Assembly (NCBI GenBank): GCA_001708385.1
Contig: CP012388.1
Location: forward strand, 2,976,001 to 3,040,000
Reading direction: 5' to 3'
Source of the DNA: Flavobacterium psychrophilum
GTDB taxonomy: Bacteria; Bacteroidota; Bacteroidia; Flavobacteriales; Flavobacteriaceae
Length of the DNA: 64,000 bases
In this document: positions 34,351-42,789 of the stretch, piece by piece
Numbering within the stretch: the first letter of the stretch is position 1
How the letters are laid out: every line of letters begins with the position of its first letter
The notes under the pieces: model-generated
What the model saw: the letters and a program-made list of their open reading frames with translations, nothing else
The model's database searches: none
Told to the model about the DNA's origin: nothing
Position numbers and translations under genes: made by a program

Positions 34351-35688
34351 TTACCCCTGGAGTATCTTTTGTTTTTCAGCATCAAATTCATCCTGTGTAA
34401 GGATGCCGGCATCTAACAGGTCTTTTATGTCCATTAAGGCCTGTTTTTTGTTTGCTACGCCGTTCCCGGCAACTGGTGCAGCTTCCTGCTGAACGGGTTT
34501 CATTTTAGCAATGTCATTAGGACTCTTGCTCAATAACATCTCTGTGATTTCGTTAAAGCCTTTGGTGTTAGAATAATCAATTGCTTTCTGCTCTTTCACA
34601 TTAATTAAAGAAGCGTCGGCATCTTTTTCTAACAGGTATTTAACGATGTCCTTTTTACCTCCGGCAGCAGCATAATGTAAAGGAGTATTGCCACTTTGAT
34701 CCTGAATATTTACGACAGCACCTTTATCTATTAATAGTTTAACCATGCTTAAATGTCCGTTTTTAACAGCAACGTGCAACAGGCTCTCAGCACCATGAGC
34801 CCCAGAATCTAAGTTGAAATTACTATCGGCAGCAAGATCGTTGGTGGTTAATACCCAGTCAAGGTATGATCCCATATCATTATCATTTCCTGCAAGAGGT
34901 TTGCTGTAATTAACATCAATACCATGCTCTATAAACAAACTGACAATTTCCTTCTGGTTATTATTACATGCATACCAGATAGGAGAGAGGCCATTGTTCG
35001 ATGAAACGGTTGTATCTGCACCATTTACCAACAGGTATTTAATAATCAGATTATTATTCTGGTAACATGCCAGCAGCATTGGGCTTTCACCTCGTTGGTT
35101 AAGGTGATTCACATCGGCACCTTTTTCAACAAGAGCCTGTACGGCCTGTAAGTTTTTAGACTGTACAGCAAAAAGCAGTGCGGTGTTGCCGTTTTTATCT
35201 ACAGTGTTGAGGTTCGCACCACGGTCGGCAAGTTTGTTTATTACCTCTCTGTGTCCGCAATACGCAGCAAGCATCGCTGGAGTTTCGGCTTCGTTGTTTT
35301 CTAGGTCGGTACCCAAGCCATTATCCATTAATTTCTCAAGGACATCTACCTGGCCTAAGCTGGCAGTTAAATGCAATAAACTATTTCCTTTATGATCATT
35401 AACTGTAATGGATGCTCCCTGTTCAATAAGGTATAAGGCAACTTGTTTCTGTTTAAGAAGACAGGCAAAGTATAGCGGTGTTTCGCCGTTATGGTCTTCG
35501 TAATTAATATCGGCACCCTGCTCAACAAGACCCTTAACAATATCAAGGTAACCATTGTGTGCGGCGTAGTGCAGTGCCGTCCTGCCTTTTTCATCGGTGT
35601 ATTTTACATCTACCTCGTTGTTTTTAAGCAGTAGCTCAGCTATTTTTCGTTTGCCCGATTCACAGGCAATTATAAATGACATTGACAT
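34351..35688 (-). CDS. Ankyrin-repeat protein with C-terminal SHOCT domain
   Basis: 445 residues, no signal peptide. About ten ankyrin repeats fill residues 1-395 (for example GRTALHYAAHNGYLDIVKGL and GNTPLHYAAAGGKKDIVKYL). The last ~32 residues (LMDIKDLLDAGILTQDEFD) are a SHOCT domain, a short oligomerisation module. It probably assembles multivalent protein complexes in the cytoplasm. It is the last gene of a four-gene minus-strand unit, 11 nt after the first ankyrin gene and followed by a terminator. Confidence 0.93.
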   Translation of the reverse strand: MSMSFIIACESGKRKIAELLLKNNEVDVKYTDEKGRTALHYAAHNGYLDIVKGLVEQGADINYEDHNGETPLYFACLLKQKQVALYLIEQGASITVNDHKGNSLLHLTASLGQVDVLEKLMDNGLGTDLENNEAETPAMLAAYCGHREVINKLADRGANLNTVDKNGNTALLFAVQSKNLQAVQALVEKGADVNHLNQRGESPMLLACYQNNNLIIKYLLVNGADTTVSSNNGLSPIWYACNNNQKEIVSLFIEHGIDVNYSKPLAGNDNDMGSYLDWVLTTNDLAADSNFNLDSGAHGAESLLHVAVKNGHLSMVKLLIDKGAVVNIQDQSGNTPLHYAAAGGKKDIVKYLLEKDADASLINVKEQKAIDYSNTKGFNEITEMLLSKSPNDIAKMKPVQQEAAPVAGNGVANKKQALMDIKDLLDAGILTQDEFDAEKQKILQG

Positions 35689-35699
35689 ATTTAAGCGTA

Positions 35700-36887
35700 T
35701 TATTTACCGTGCTGTAGTAACAGCTCAACAGTTTTAGATTTAAGATTGTCTGAAGAAGCCAGCATCATTGGCGTTTCATCCTGATTGTTCGTAACATTGG
35801 CATCGGCTCCCATTTCAAGAAGCAACTTCGCTTTTTTATAGGTGTCGCGTGCCATGTTTTGGTCGTAATTCACATTAAAAGCGCATACTTTGTGCAATAG
35901 CGAATTACCGGAGTTGTCAAGGTAGCTAACGTCCAGATCTGTGGCTTTTACTACCGTTTCAAAAATATCGAACGGTTTTTCTGCAAGCGCGTCGAAAGCA
36001 CTTTTTTCTACGCTGTAATGTGTTGAGGTCTGGTGCAGATCTGCACCGTCTTCAATAAGGGCTTTAAGCAGGTCGATATTTGATGGTGACGACGTATTAA
36101 GACGTCTTAAATATTCAAAAAAGAAAGCTTCGCCATTATTGGTTTTCTTATCAAAATCAGGACCTTCAGCCTCCCTAAGCTTTTGATATAAAGGATAGCT
36201 TAATTGATGTACCACGACCTGATAGTAGGGAGTTTCTCCATCTTTATTTTGTTCGTTGGTTCTTGCACCGTTTTGTAAAAGCAGCTCTACCAGTTCTTTT
36301 TTGTTGGATGCAATAGCTGTCATCAATGGAGTTTCCTTTACGATGTTTCCGCCATTTACATCAACGCCTTCGTCAATAAGAAGCTGGGCATAGGCAAGGT
36401 TGGTCTCAACAGGCATCATCCTGTCTTTAGCTATATTGTGCAGATAATTGTCTTCAGCATTATTTACGTAGTTTACGTCACAGCCTTCCTCAATTAAAAT
36501 TTTTACAATAGCAGGATCTGCCCTTTCCGATAATGCAAGTCCCAGTAACGTCTGGTTTGCTACCGCATCGTTAATACTGCTTAGCTTTGGCATTAACTCT
36601 TTTACAAATGCAACCGATTCTTCGTCACTCTTCAGGGTTCTGAAAAGTGTTTCAAAGAAACTGCCTGTCAGGCGGTCATAGTCGTAAATATCGGTATCAA
36701 TAAGTTTGTTTTCTATAAACAGGTTTACAATATCAAAAGCCTTAGCCCTCAATAAAGTATCAAAAAGCTGCGAGCTCCTAAATTGTTCCAGGCTGCTGGG
36801 AATGTTCTCAGGATTATTTAACAGCGTTCTCGCATCGTCAATTTTATTTCTTTGAAAAGCTTCTATCAATTCGGTTTGGTTCGACAT
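35700..36887 (-). CDS. Ankyrin-repeat protein
   Basis: 395 residues, no signal peptide. Ankyrin repeats are recognisable but more diverged than in the next gene, for example KETPLMTAIASNKKELVELL and DETPMMLASSDNLKSKTVEL. The N-terminal ~60 residues (ELIEAFQRNKIDDARTLL) may be a capping repeat. It lies 11 nt upstream of the ankyrin-SHOCT gene, so they are co-transcribed and probably co-assemble. Confidence 0.92.
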   Translation of the reverse strand: MSNQTELIEAFQRNKIDDARTLLNNPENIPSSLEQFRSSQLFDTLLRAKAFDIVNLFIENKLIDTDIYDYDRLTGSFFETLFRTLKSDEESVAFVKELMPKLSSINDAVANQTLLGLALSERADPAIVKILIEEGCDVNYVNNAEDNYLHNIAKDRMMPVETNLAYAQLLIDEGVDVNGGNIVKETPLMTAIASNKKELVELLLQNGARTNEQNKDGETPYYQVVVHQLSYPLYQKLREAEGPDFDKKTNNGEAFFFEYLRRLNTSSPSNIDLLKALIEDGADLHQTSTHYSVEKSAFDALAEKPFDIFETVVKATDLDVSYLDNSGNSLLHKVCAFNVNYDQNMARDTYKKAKLLLEMGADANVTNNQDETPMMLASSDNLKSKTVELLLQHGK

Positions 36888-36909
36888 GATGATTGTATTA
36901 TAGTTGGTA

Positions 36910-37608
36910 TTAATTTTCTACTTTTAGTACAGATCCTATGGTTTCGCCGGTCATTTTGTTGGGTGCAGGGGGAGCAACAAGTACTTTGTACTGATCAAGA
37001 TTAGACTTTTTTGCCTGCTCTTCTGTACTCGTAAAATCTTTGATATTTAAATCGGCAGAATGGTTGTCAAAATTATTCTCTACGGTTTGTGTGCTTCTTA
37101 CAAAATAGATATCATCGCCTTCAACGCGGGTTATTTTAGCCAGGCCAATTTTACTACTGGCGGTATTACCTGTAGTTTGATAAAATGATACACGAAGAAT
37201 ATCACCGGCTTTTATACTATTAAGGCGCGATGTCATTTCTGCCTGATCGGCTTGTGCCATGTCAGCGTTCTTTTTGTTGATTACCGGCATTACCAGCGCT
37301 AGTATACCAACTATTGCTACCAATATTATTGCATTCCTAAAGAAACCAATCTGAAAAGGTACGGTGTCTTTTAGTGCCGAAGCTTCGTTTTTAATTTGCT
37401 CTGTCCACTCTTTACGTTTTATGGGCTGCCCGTTGTAATCGTAAAGCTTGACAATTTTGGTACTTGCAGGAAGAAAAGGCCCCAACAAAGACATATAGCT
37501 TTGGGTAACTTCCAGGTGTAAATCCTGCACTTGAGGGTTAGACTTTGTAGATGCCTGTATTGTTTTGTGGGCTAATGGTTTTTCTACAATACTATAAAAA
37601 ACTATCAT
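36910..37608 (-). CDS. Single-TM protein of unknown function in ankyrin operon
   Basis: 232 residues. A soluble N-terminal ~80 residues, one TM about 88-108 (FRNAIILVAIVGILALVMP), then a C-terminal part (about 125-225) with SH3-like short strands (KAGDILRVSFYQ, KITRVEGDDIYFVR) and an acidic tail. No family recognised. It lies 22 nt upstream of the first ankyrin gene. It may anchor the ankyrin proteins to the membrane, by context only. Confidence 0.72.
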   Translation of the reverse strand: MIVFYSIVEKPLAHKTIQASTKSNPQVQDLHLEVTQSYMSLLGPFLPASTKIVKLYDYNGQPIKRKEWTEQIKNEASALKDTVPFQIGFFRNAIILVAIVGILALVMPVINKKNADMAQADQAEMTSRLNSIKAGDILRVSFYQTTGNTASSKIGLAKITRVEGDDIYFVRSTQTVENNFDNHSADLNIKDFTSTEEQAKKSNLDQYKVLVAPPAPNKMTGETIGSVLKVEN

Positions 37609-37778
37609 TTGAATATAAATTAGGGTTGATACTCAAATGTATGTATAGTAGGAAAATATCACGGGAAATTAAACATATATTTAACTTTTCCTTTAGATTT
37701 TACCCCGATTTGTAACAATTTTCGGTTGTGATATCTGAATGAAAGGTTATTAAATGCTTATTTCTATAGATATGAATA

Positions 37779-39029
37779 TCATTTGGCGGTAGCGTCACTG
37801 CCGTTTTCTTTTTTGCCGGAAGCCCTCACTTTTATTATTTTCTGAAGAAGATCAAACCAAAATGGAGCACCAAGGCAGATGCCAAATGCAAAAAGCAGGT
37901 AGCCTACCGGGCGTGTTCCTTTAAAGATGGTAGTAAAGGTTAAGTGTAGGTTTTTGTTCTTTGATTTCGAATCCCATCCTGTGCCTAATACCTTACCGGA
38001 ATCTTTTACCTCTTCGTTTAGTAGCGCTTTTATGCTGTCAATCTGTTTGCTGTATTCCTGTTGTATTTGTTTAACAGTCTCGGCCTCGCTTGCATCTTTC
38101 TTTACAAATGTATTTTTCTCGTACTGTGTCAGCGGATTATTTTGATATTTTTCTTCGGCTGCCGCAGCCATAGCGACCAATTTGTCCCTGACTTCTTTTT
38201 CGGTAGATAATTTTCCTGCAATGTCAATAATATCTACATTAAAACCTATTGCCACCGCAAGGCCAAGCACAAAAAGTACGTATTGCATTTGCCTTTTGTA
38301 CCACCCTGAAACCCTGTCCATTGTGGTGTTGAACCATTCCTCGATTTTAGCTTTAAATACGTCAGCATCATCATAGCTTTCCTTTACATAGATGTTCAAT
38401 ATCTCAAGCGTTTCAGTATCAATTTCCAAGTCTTTTATAGCAGTATTATTGCTTGCCAGAAATGCTATCAGATACTTTATTTTGGTAAGTTTAGATAGTT
38501 TAAAAGCGTCAGCTTCAGTAATGTTATTTACTATAGCAATCTGCTCTATGTTTCTATTAAAATAGCTTTCAAGAACATTTGTAAAAACAGTATAAAATGT
38601 AGATGCAGATATGTAGGAAGGTACAGAATACCTCCTGCTCGCGCCAAAGTTTTTGATGATAGGATGCAGGTAGAAATCGCCTCCGGGAGTGTTCTTTTTA
38701 TAATTATAAGGCATGCCTGTTACAATCCTGATAATAGCCGAAAAGAAATTTTGTATGGCCTTTACAATACTGCCCCAGGTATTTCTTTTATGATCGTCTT
38801 TTGATGGCGTTGTGAGTAGCACCGTTTCATCATCGATTTTTTTTGGTTGAATACTGTCTGCTACAGCGGTGTTTGATAGCATTCCTTTAATAATTCCTTT
38901 GCGCAGCATTCTGGCACGTAACGCAAACAAGGTAGCGATGCCTTCACTTATCGAGGTCGCTAAAAGGCTATATATCAGGAATAGGAAAATTAGTCCTATA
39001 GTAACATCAAGTATTGGAGAATCAAACAT
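37779..39029 (-). CDS. Multi-TM membrane protein heading the ankyrin operon
   Basis: 416 residues from the ATG at 39029; ten more codons upstream (to 39059) are possible but polar. TM segments about 6-27, 250-270 and 378-398 frame a soluble region of about 200 residues (50-240). Near the N-terminus SISEGIATLFALRARMLRKGI is a pattern I associate with uncharacterised Bacteroidetes membrane proteins. A second soluble part (about 280-360) is Lys/Glu-rich and helical. First gene of the minus-strand unit, 170 nt before the next. Confidence 0.72.
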   Translation of the reverse strand: MFDSPILDVTIGLIFLFLIYSLLATSISEGIATLFALRARMLRKGIIKGMLSNTAVADSIQPKKIDDETVLLTTPSKDDHKRNTWGSIVKAIQNFFSAIIRIVTGMPYNYKKNTPGGDFYLHPIIKNFGASRRYSVPSYISASTFYTVFTNVLESYFNRNIEQIAIVNNITEADAFKLSKLTKIKYLIAFLASNNTAIKDLEIDTETLEILNIYVKESYDDADVFKAKIEEWFNTTMDRVSGWYKRQMQYVLFVLGLAVAIGFNVDIIDIAGKLSTEKEVRDKLVAMAAAAEEKYQNNPLTQYEKNTFVKKDASEAETVKQIQQEYSKQIDSIKALLNEEVKDSGKVLGTGWDSKSKNKNLHLTFTTIFKGTRPVGYLLFAFGICLGAPFWFDLLQKIIKVRASGKKENGSDATAK

Positions 39030-39290
39030 ATGGTGTTGGTTTTGACTGGTTAAAATCATTGTTAAAATTATTATTTATATGTCTGATAACCAACAGATGG
39101 ATTCGTTTTTTATAAAAAACCTATGTACGTTGTGTAAGAAGTAATGCTATTTATTTAATTAATAATTATTTACTCGTTATATAATTGAGAATTTGTCTGT
39201 GATACTGATGGTTAGCGAAAATACTTATAAATATAGTATTGCGATTGTGGTATAATCAATTAATTTTATGCTAACCAAAACCAATCAATC

Positions 39291-39644
39291 ATGAGTACTT
39301 TTCAAAAAACCTGTATTTCACCTGATTCAGGAATAAACACAATTCTAAACAAACCGATACTGAAATTAGTCGTCATTGGTGATCACGAAGATATTGTATC
39401 GATAGCTGACAATCTTGCTTTGTATCCTCCCATGAATACAGAGCGGTATGTTATATGGTATCCTTTAGTCGATGCAAATTTATTAATGACAAAATTTCCC
39501 GGACTGTCAGATGTCGGTAATATTGTTGCTTTTTCGTTATCTAAAACAAACAAGGTGGCAGATATTATTGCAGCGAATGAAACAGCTGATTATGTACGTA
39601 TCGATTATTCTTTTACTAAAGCGGGAGCAGCTGCATTAAATTAA
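39291..39644 (+). CDS. Small cytoplasmic protein of unknown function
   Basis: 117 residues, no signal peptide. Alternating strands and helices (LKLVVIGDHEDIVSIADNL, TERYVIWYPLVD). I recognise no family. It is divergent from the ankyrin operon and 6 nt before the 582-aa secreted protein gene, so it is the first gene of a two-gene unit. Confidence 0.65.
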   Translation: MSTFQKTCISPDSGINTILNKPILKLVVIGDHEDIVSIADNLALYPPMNTERYVIWYPLVDANLLMTKFPGLSDVGNIVAFSLSKTNKVADIIAANETADYVRIDYSFTKAGAAALN

Positions 39645-39650
39645 AAGACG

Positions 39651-41399
39651 ATGAAAAAATTATACTTTACATTTTTTTTGTGTTTTATAACGGTCTCTAA
39701 CTATGCGCAACTATTTACCGTTAATGAGATCGTAGATGCTAAACCTAAAGCCGTTGGTGAGCTGAATCTTATTGATATAAACGCTACAGTGGAGGTTAAG
39801 CTTGATAAAAACCAGATTTTATTACAGATTCCTTACGATGCTACGTCAAATAGCCAACTTGTAGCAAAGGTTCAGGAATTGAATTTTATTTTATCGAATC
39901 AGATAGAGTTATTAAACCTTCTTGAAGGAAGGGTTATAGATAAAACGGCTGAAGCCCAATTAGATAATTATACCACTTTGATGACTCAGTTTTACGAAAG
40001 GCTTATGGCAAATCCCGAAGTGAGAAAGACTGCGAATAAGCTTTTCCAGGAATTTTTCAGCCCTTCTGTAGATAAAAATGTATACGCCAACCCTCAGACG
40101 TATGTGTTGAAAAACCTGAGCGGAGAATACGTAAAAGCTATAGAGGAATTGTATAAAAGTAGCGAAGCAGGCAAAGCAAAAATATATCTTACAGCTTTTC
40201 TAACTGCTAAAAATGAGCAGAATAGGAAAGTACATATTGAAAATTTTGATACTTATGCTGAAGGTGAATTTTATGAAGTAGAACGTTGGGTAACTACTTT
40301 TTCTAAAGAAGATATTGATGCATTTAAGCAGACTAAGGTATTGGCAGATAATCTGAATGCTCTTGTAGATGAGAAATTTACCTATGTTAAAAATTATCTG
40401 GCGGCGAATTTGGAATCGATTGGTTGTATACAGAAGCTGCTTCAGGATGTACAATCGACTATTAACGATAAGGATCTGGTATTTCAGAGTGAGGTTAAAG
40501 ATGCGGAAGTATTTCTAGAATCGCTTAAAGCGGAATTATTAGGGATATCCGCACCGCTTAATAGCCTGACAGATTTAGGTGCACAAACTGACGTTACTGT
40601 ACTGGATATTTTTAATGCGAGAAGCAACGCGGCAAGTGCTGCCCTGCAAAATTTTCCTTCTAAAGCTGAAAGTCTCTTTAAAGGTTTAAAAAATTCGGTA
40701 GCTAACAACCCAAGGGTAAAAGCATTGCAGGCTCAGCTTGAGACCTGTAAAGTTAAGGTTTCTCAAGATCTCGTGAAGATAAAAAGTTTATCGGCAAATA
40801 TAGCAGATCTTTTGAATGGATTTAAAAAGTTATCAAATTCAGCTTCAGATATTGGGGATGAGGTTTTACAGTTCAATATAAATGATCTGCCTGGTACAGG
40901 ATATATTAATTTAAAAACTACCGGTAAACGTGAAAATGGGAGTGAGCTTCTGTTGAAATTGCAGGTTAGTAAAGATGGTATTTCTAAATCGAAAACTACG
41001 CTGCTTGAGCAACGATATAAGTTACAGCAACTAGGGTTTTACACGATAACAAATGTATCTGTAATACTTGCTAACCCTTTTAACAGAGGAGCAAATGTAA
41101 TGCTTGAGAAAGATTTTCAATTTGCACCTTCAGGCAGCCTTATTTTTAAATTCGGATCGAGAACGAGCAAAACATGGAATTTTATCGATCCCGGTTTTGG
41201 ATTTAATGTTTCCACGCCGGATTTCGATCTTGACGGATCACCTGATATAGGTCTGGGAGGTGTTGTGACTCTTATCCGGGATATTGTATCTGTAGGTGCA
41301 GCATATAATACAAATACGGATACGCCCTATTGGTTCTTTGGATTGTCGTTACCTTTTTCTACGCTTGGCTTATTTAATTCTGGCACGACGATGCCGTAA
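39651..41399 (+). CDS. Secreted protein with helical body and barrel-like C-terminus, unknown function
   Basis: 582 residues with a signal peptide (MKKLYFTFFLCFITVSNYAQ). Residues 60-400 are mostly helical with heptad-like stretches. The last ~170 residues (about 410-580) alternate strands (NLKTTGKRENGSELLLKL, YTITNVSVILANPF, FGFNVSTPDFDLDG) and end in an outer-membrane-like FGLSLPFSTLG, suggesting a surface or outer-membrane-associated domain. No family recognised. It is coupled by 6 nt to the 117-aa gene and faces the ankyrin operon across a 261-nt divergent region. Confidence 0.72.
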   Translation: MKKLYFTFFLCFITVSNYAQLFTVNEIVDAKPKAVGELNLIDINATVEVKLDKNQILLQIPYDATSNSQLVAKVQELNFILSNQIELLNLLEGRVIDKTAEAQLDNYTTLMTQFYERLMANPEVRKTANKLFQEFFSPSVDKNVYANPQTYVLKNLSGEYVKAIEELYKSSEAGKAKIYLTAFLTAKNEQNRKVHIENFDTYAEGEFYEVERWVTTFSKEDIDAFKQTKVLADNLNALVDEKFTYVKNYLAANLESIGCIQKLLQDVQSTINDKDLVFQSEVKDAEVFLESLKAELLGISAPLNSLTDLGAQTDVTVLDIFNARSNAASAALQNFPSKAESLFKGLKNSVANNPRVKALQAQLETCKVKVSQDLVKIKSLSANIADLLNGFKKLSNSASDIGDEVLQFNINDLPGTGYINLKTTGKRENGSELLLKLQVSKDGISKSKTTLLEQRYKLQQLGFYTITNVSVILANPFNRGANVMLEKDFQFAPSGSLIFKFGSRTSKTWNFIDPGFGFNVSTPDFDLDGSPDIGLGGVVTLIRDIVSVGAAYNTNTDTPYWFFGLSLPFSTLGLFNSGTTMP

Positions 41400-41404
41400 T
41401 CTAT

Positions 41405-41440
41405 ATAACAAAAAGCTTCCCGTAGGAAGCTTTTTGTTAT
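41405..41440. terminator. Bidirectional terminator, murF side
   Basis: 16-bp perfect stem (41405-41420 with 41425-41440), CGTA loop. It overlaps the stop of murF (41437-41439 on the minus strand) and ends the 582-aa gene. Confidence 0.92.
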
Positions 41441-42723
41441 ATAAGATCTAGGGTTCTTTCCAGTGCCATGCCTCTGGACCCTTTTATTAATATGGTTTTT
41501 CCGGTGGGTTTTAAATTAGCGAAAGCCGATTTAAATGCGTCGTAGGTTTCGTAAAAATGAAGATGTTCGGTATCTGTTTTATAAGCGTAAAAGTCTTTGC
41601 CTACAAAACAAATTTCAATATTCTCTTCATTAACAAGTGATGTAACTATCTTTTGATGTTCTGCAGGGCTTTCGGGGCCCAATTCAAACATATCTCCCAG
41701 TATTGCAAGTTTGCCGTTTTCAGTGTCCAGTTGCAGAAAGTTTTCAATAGCTGCTTTCATGCTGCTCGGATTGGCATTGTAAGCATCAAGGATTATCTTG
41801 TTGCTGTTTTTTTCCAATAGTTGCGACCTGTTGTTGGTTGGTATGTATTCTTCTATCGCCTGCTGAATTTTCGAATCGCTTACCTTAAAATAGGTGCCAA
41901 TCGCAATGGCGGCACTTATGTTCGTAGCATTGTAAATACCTATCAGGTGCGATTTTATATCGATTCCATTGTATTTAACAGCTACCATCGGGTTGGCTTC
42001 TACGGTTTCAATACGTACATCGCAGTTGTAATCGTCAACGGCAAAAGTGTAGCGTGACAAATCTTTTGTCTTTTCTTTTTGGATAGGGTCATCCAGGTTT
42101 ACAAAAGCTGTTTTAGTATTGGCAATAAGGTAGTCGTAAAGTTCACTTTTCCCCTTAATAACACCCTCATAGCCGCCAAAACCTTCAAGATGAGCCTTTC
42201 CAAAATTTGTAATGTAGCCAAAGTTAGGCTCGGCAATTGAACACAAGAATTCAATCTCCAGCTGATGATTGGCGCCCATTTCTACAATACCAATTTCTGT
42301 GTCTTTGGCAAAAGAAAGCAGTGTAAGCGGTACGCCTATATGGTTGTTTAAATTGCCAGTTGTGGCAGATGTAGTATATTTTTTAGACAATACAGCATTT
42401 ATAAGTTCTTTAGTAGTTGTCTTGCCGTTACTTCCGGTCAATGCTATCACAGGCAGGCCAAGTTCATTTCTATGATGGCGTGCAAGCTCCTGAAGTGCTT
42501 CAAGACTATTGTTTACCAATAGAGTGGTGTCACCGGTTTTATAATCCGGATTGTCTATCACAACATATTTAGCTCCTTTTAGCAGTGCTTCTTGTGCAAA
42601 TGCATTGGCGTCAAAATTATCGCCTTTAAGAGCAAAGAATAATGATCCGGGATTTATCTTACGGGTATCTGTAGCAATGCCTGTGCATTGTAAAAAATAG
42701 CTGTAAAGTTCTTTGGTTTCCAT
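41437..42723 (-). CDS. murF: UDP-MurNAc-tripeptide--D-Ala-D-Ala ligase
   Basis: 428 residues. ATP-dependent addition of D-Ala-D-Ala to UDP-MurNAc-tripeptide, the last cytoplasmic step of peptidoglycan precursor synthesis. P-loop TGSNGKTTTK at 96-105, then GNLNNHIGVPLTLL, GIVEMGANHQLEIEFL and the ligase block ILDAYNANPSSM are MurF marks. It lies downstream of gldJ on the same strand (66 nt), separated by a hairpin terminator. This gldJ-murF order is familiar from other Flavobacteria, by recall only. Confidence 0.96.
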   Translation of the reverse strand: METKELYSYFLQCTGIATDTRKINPGSLFFALKGDNFDANAFAQEALLKGAKYVVIDNPDYKTGDTTLLVNNSLEALQELARHHRNELGLPVIALTGSNGKTTTKELINAVLSKKYTTSATTGNLNNHIGVPLTLLSFAKDTEIGIVEMGANHQLEIEFLCSIAEPNFGYITNFGKAHLEGFGGYEGVIKGKSELYDYLIANTKTAFVNLDDPIQKEKTKDLSRYTFAVDDYNCDVRIETVEANPMVAVKYNGIDIKSHLIGIYNATNISAAIAIGTYFKVSDSKIQQAIEEYIPTNNRSQLLEKNSNKIILDAYNANPSSMKAAIENFLQLDTENGKLAILGDMFELGPESPAEHQKIVTSLVNEENIEICFVGKDFYAYKTDTEHLHFYETYDAFKSAFANLKPTGKTILIKGSRGMALERTLDLI

Positions 42724-42737
42724 GAAAGTATATAAAA

Positions 42738-42766
42738 AATAAAAGCCCTAAGATAGGGCTTTTATT
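42738..42766 (-). terminator. Terminator between gldJ and murF
   Basis: 10-bp stem AAAAGCCCTA (42741-42750) / TAGGGCTTTT (42754-42763), AGA loop. It lies 24 nt after the gldJ stop and 15 nt before the murF start, so murF needs its own promoter or read-through. Confidence 0.82.
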
Positions 42767-42789
42767 GTATTGTGTAAATTGAAACTTAA

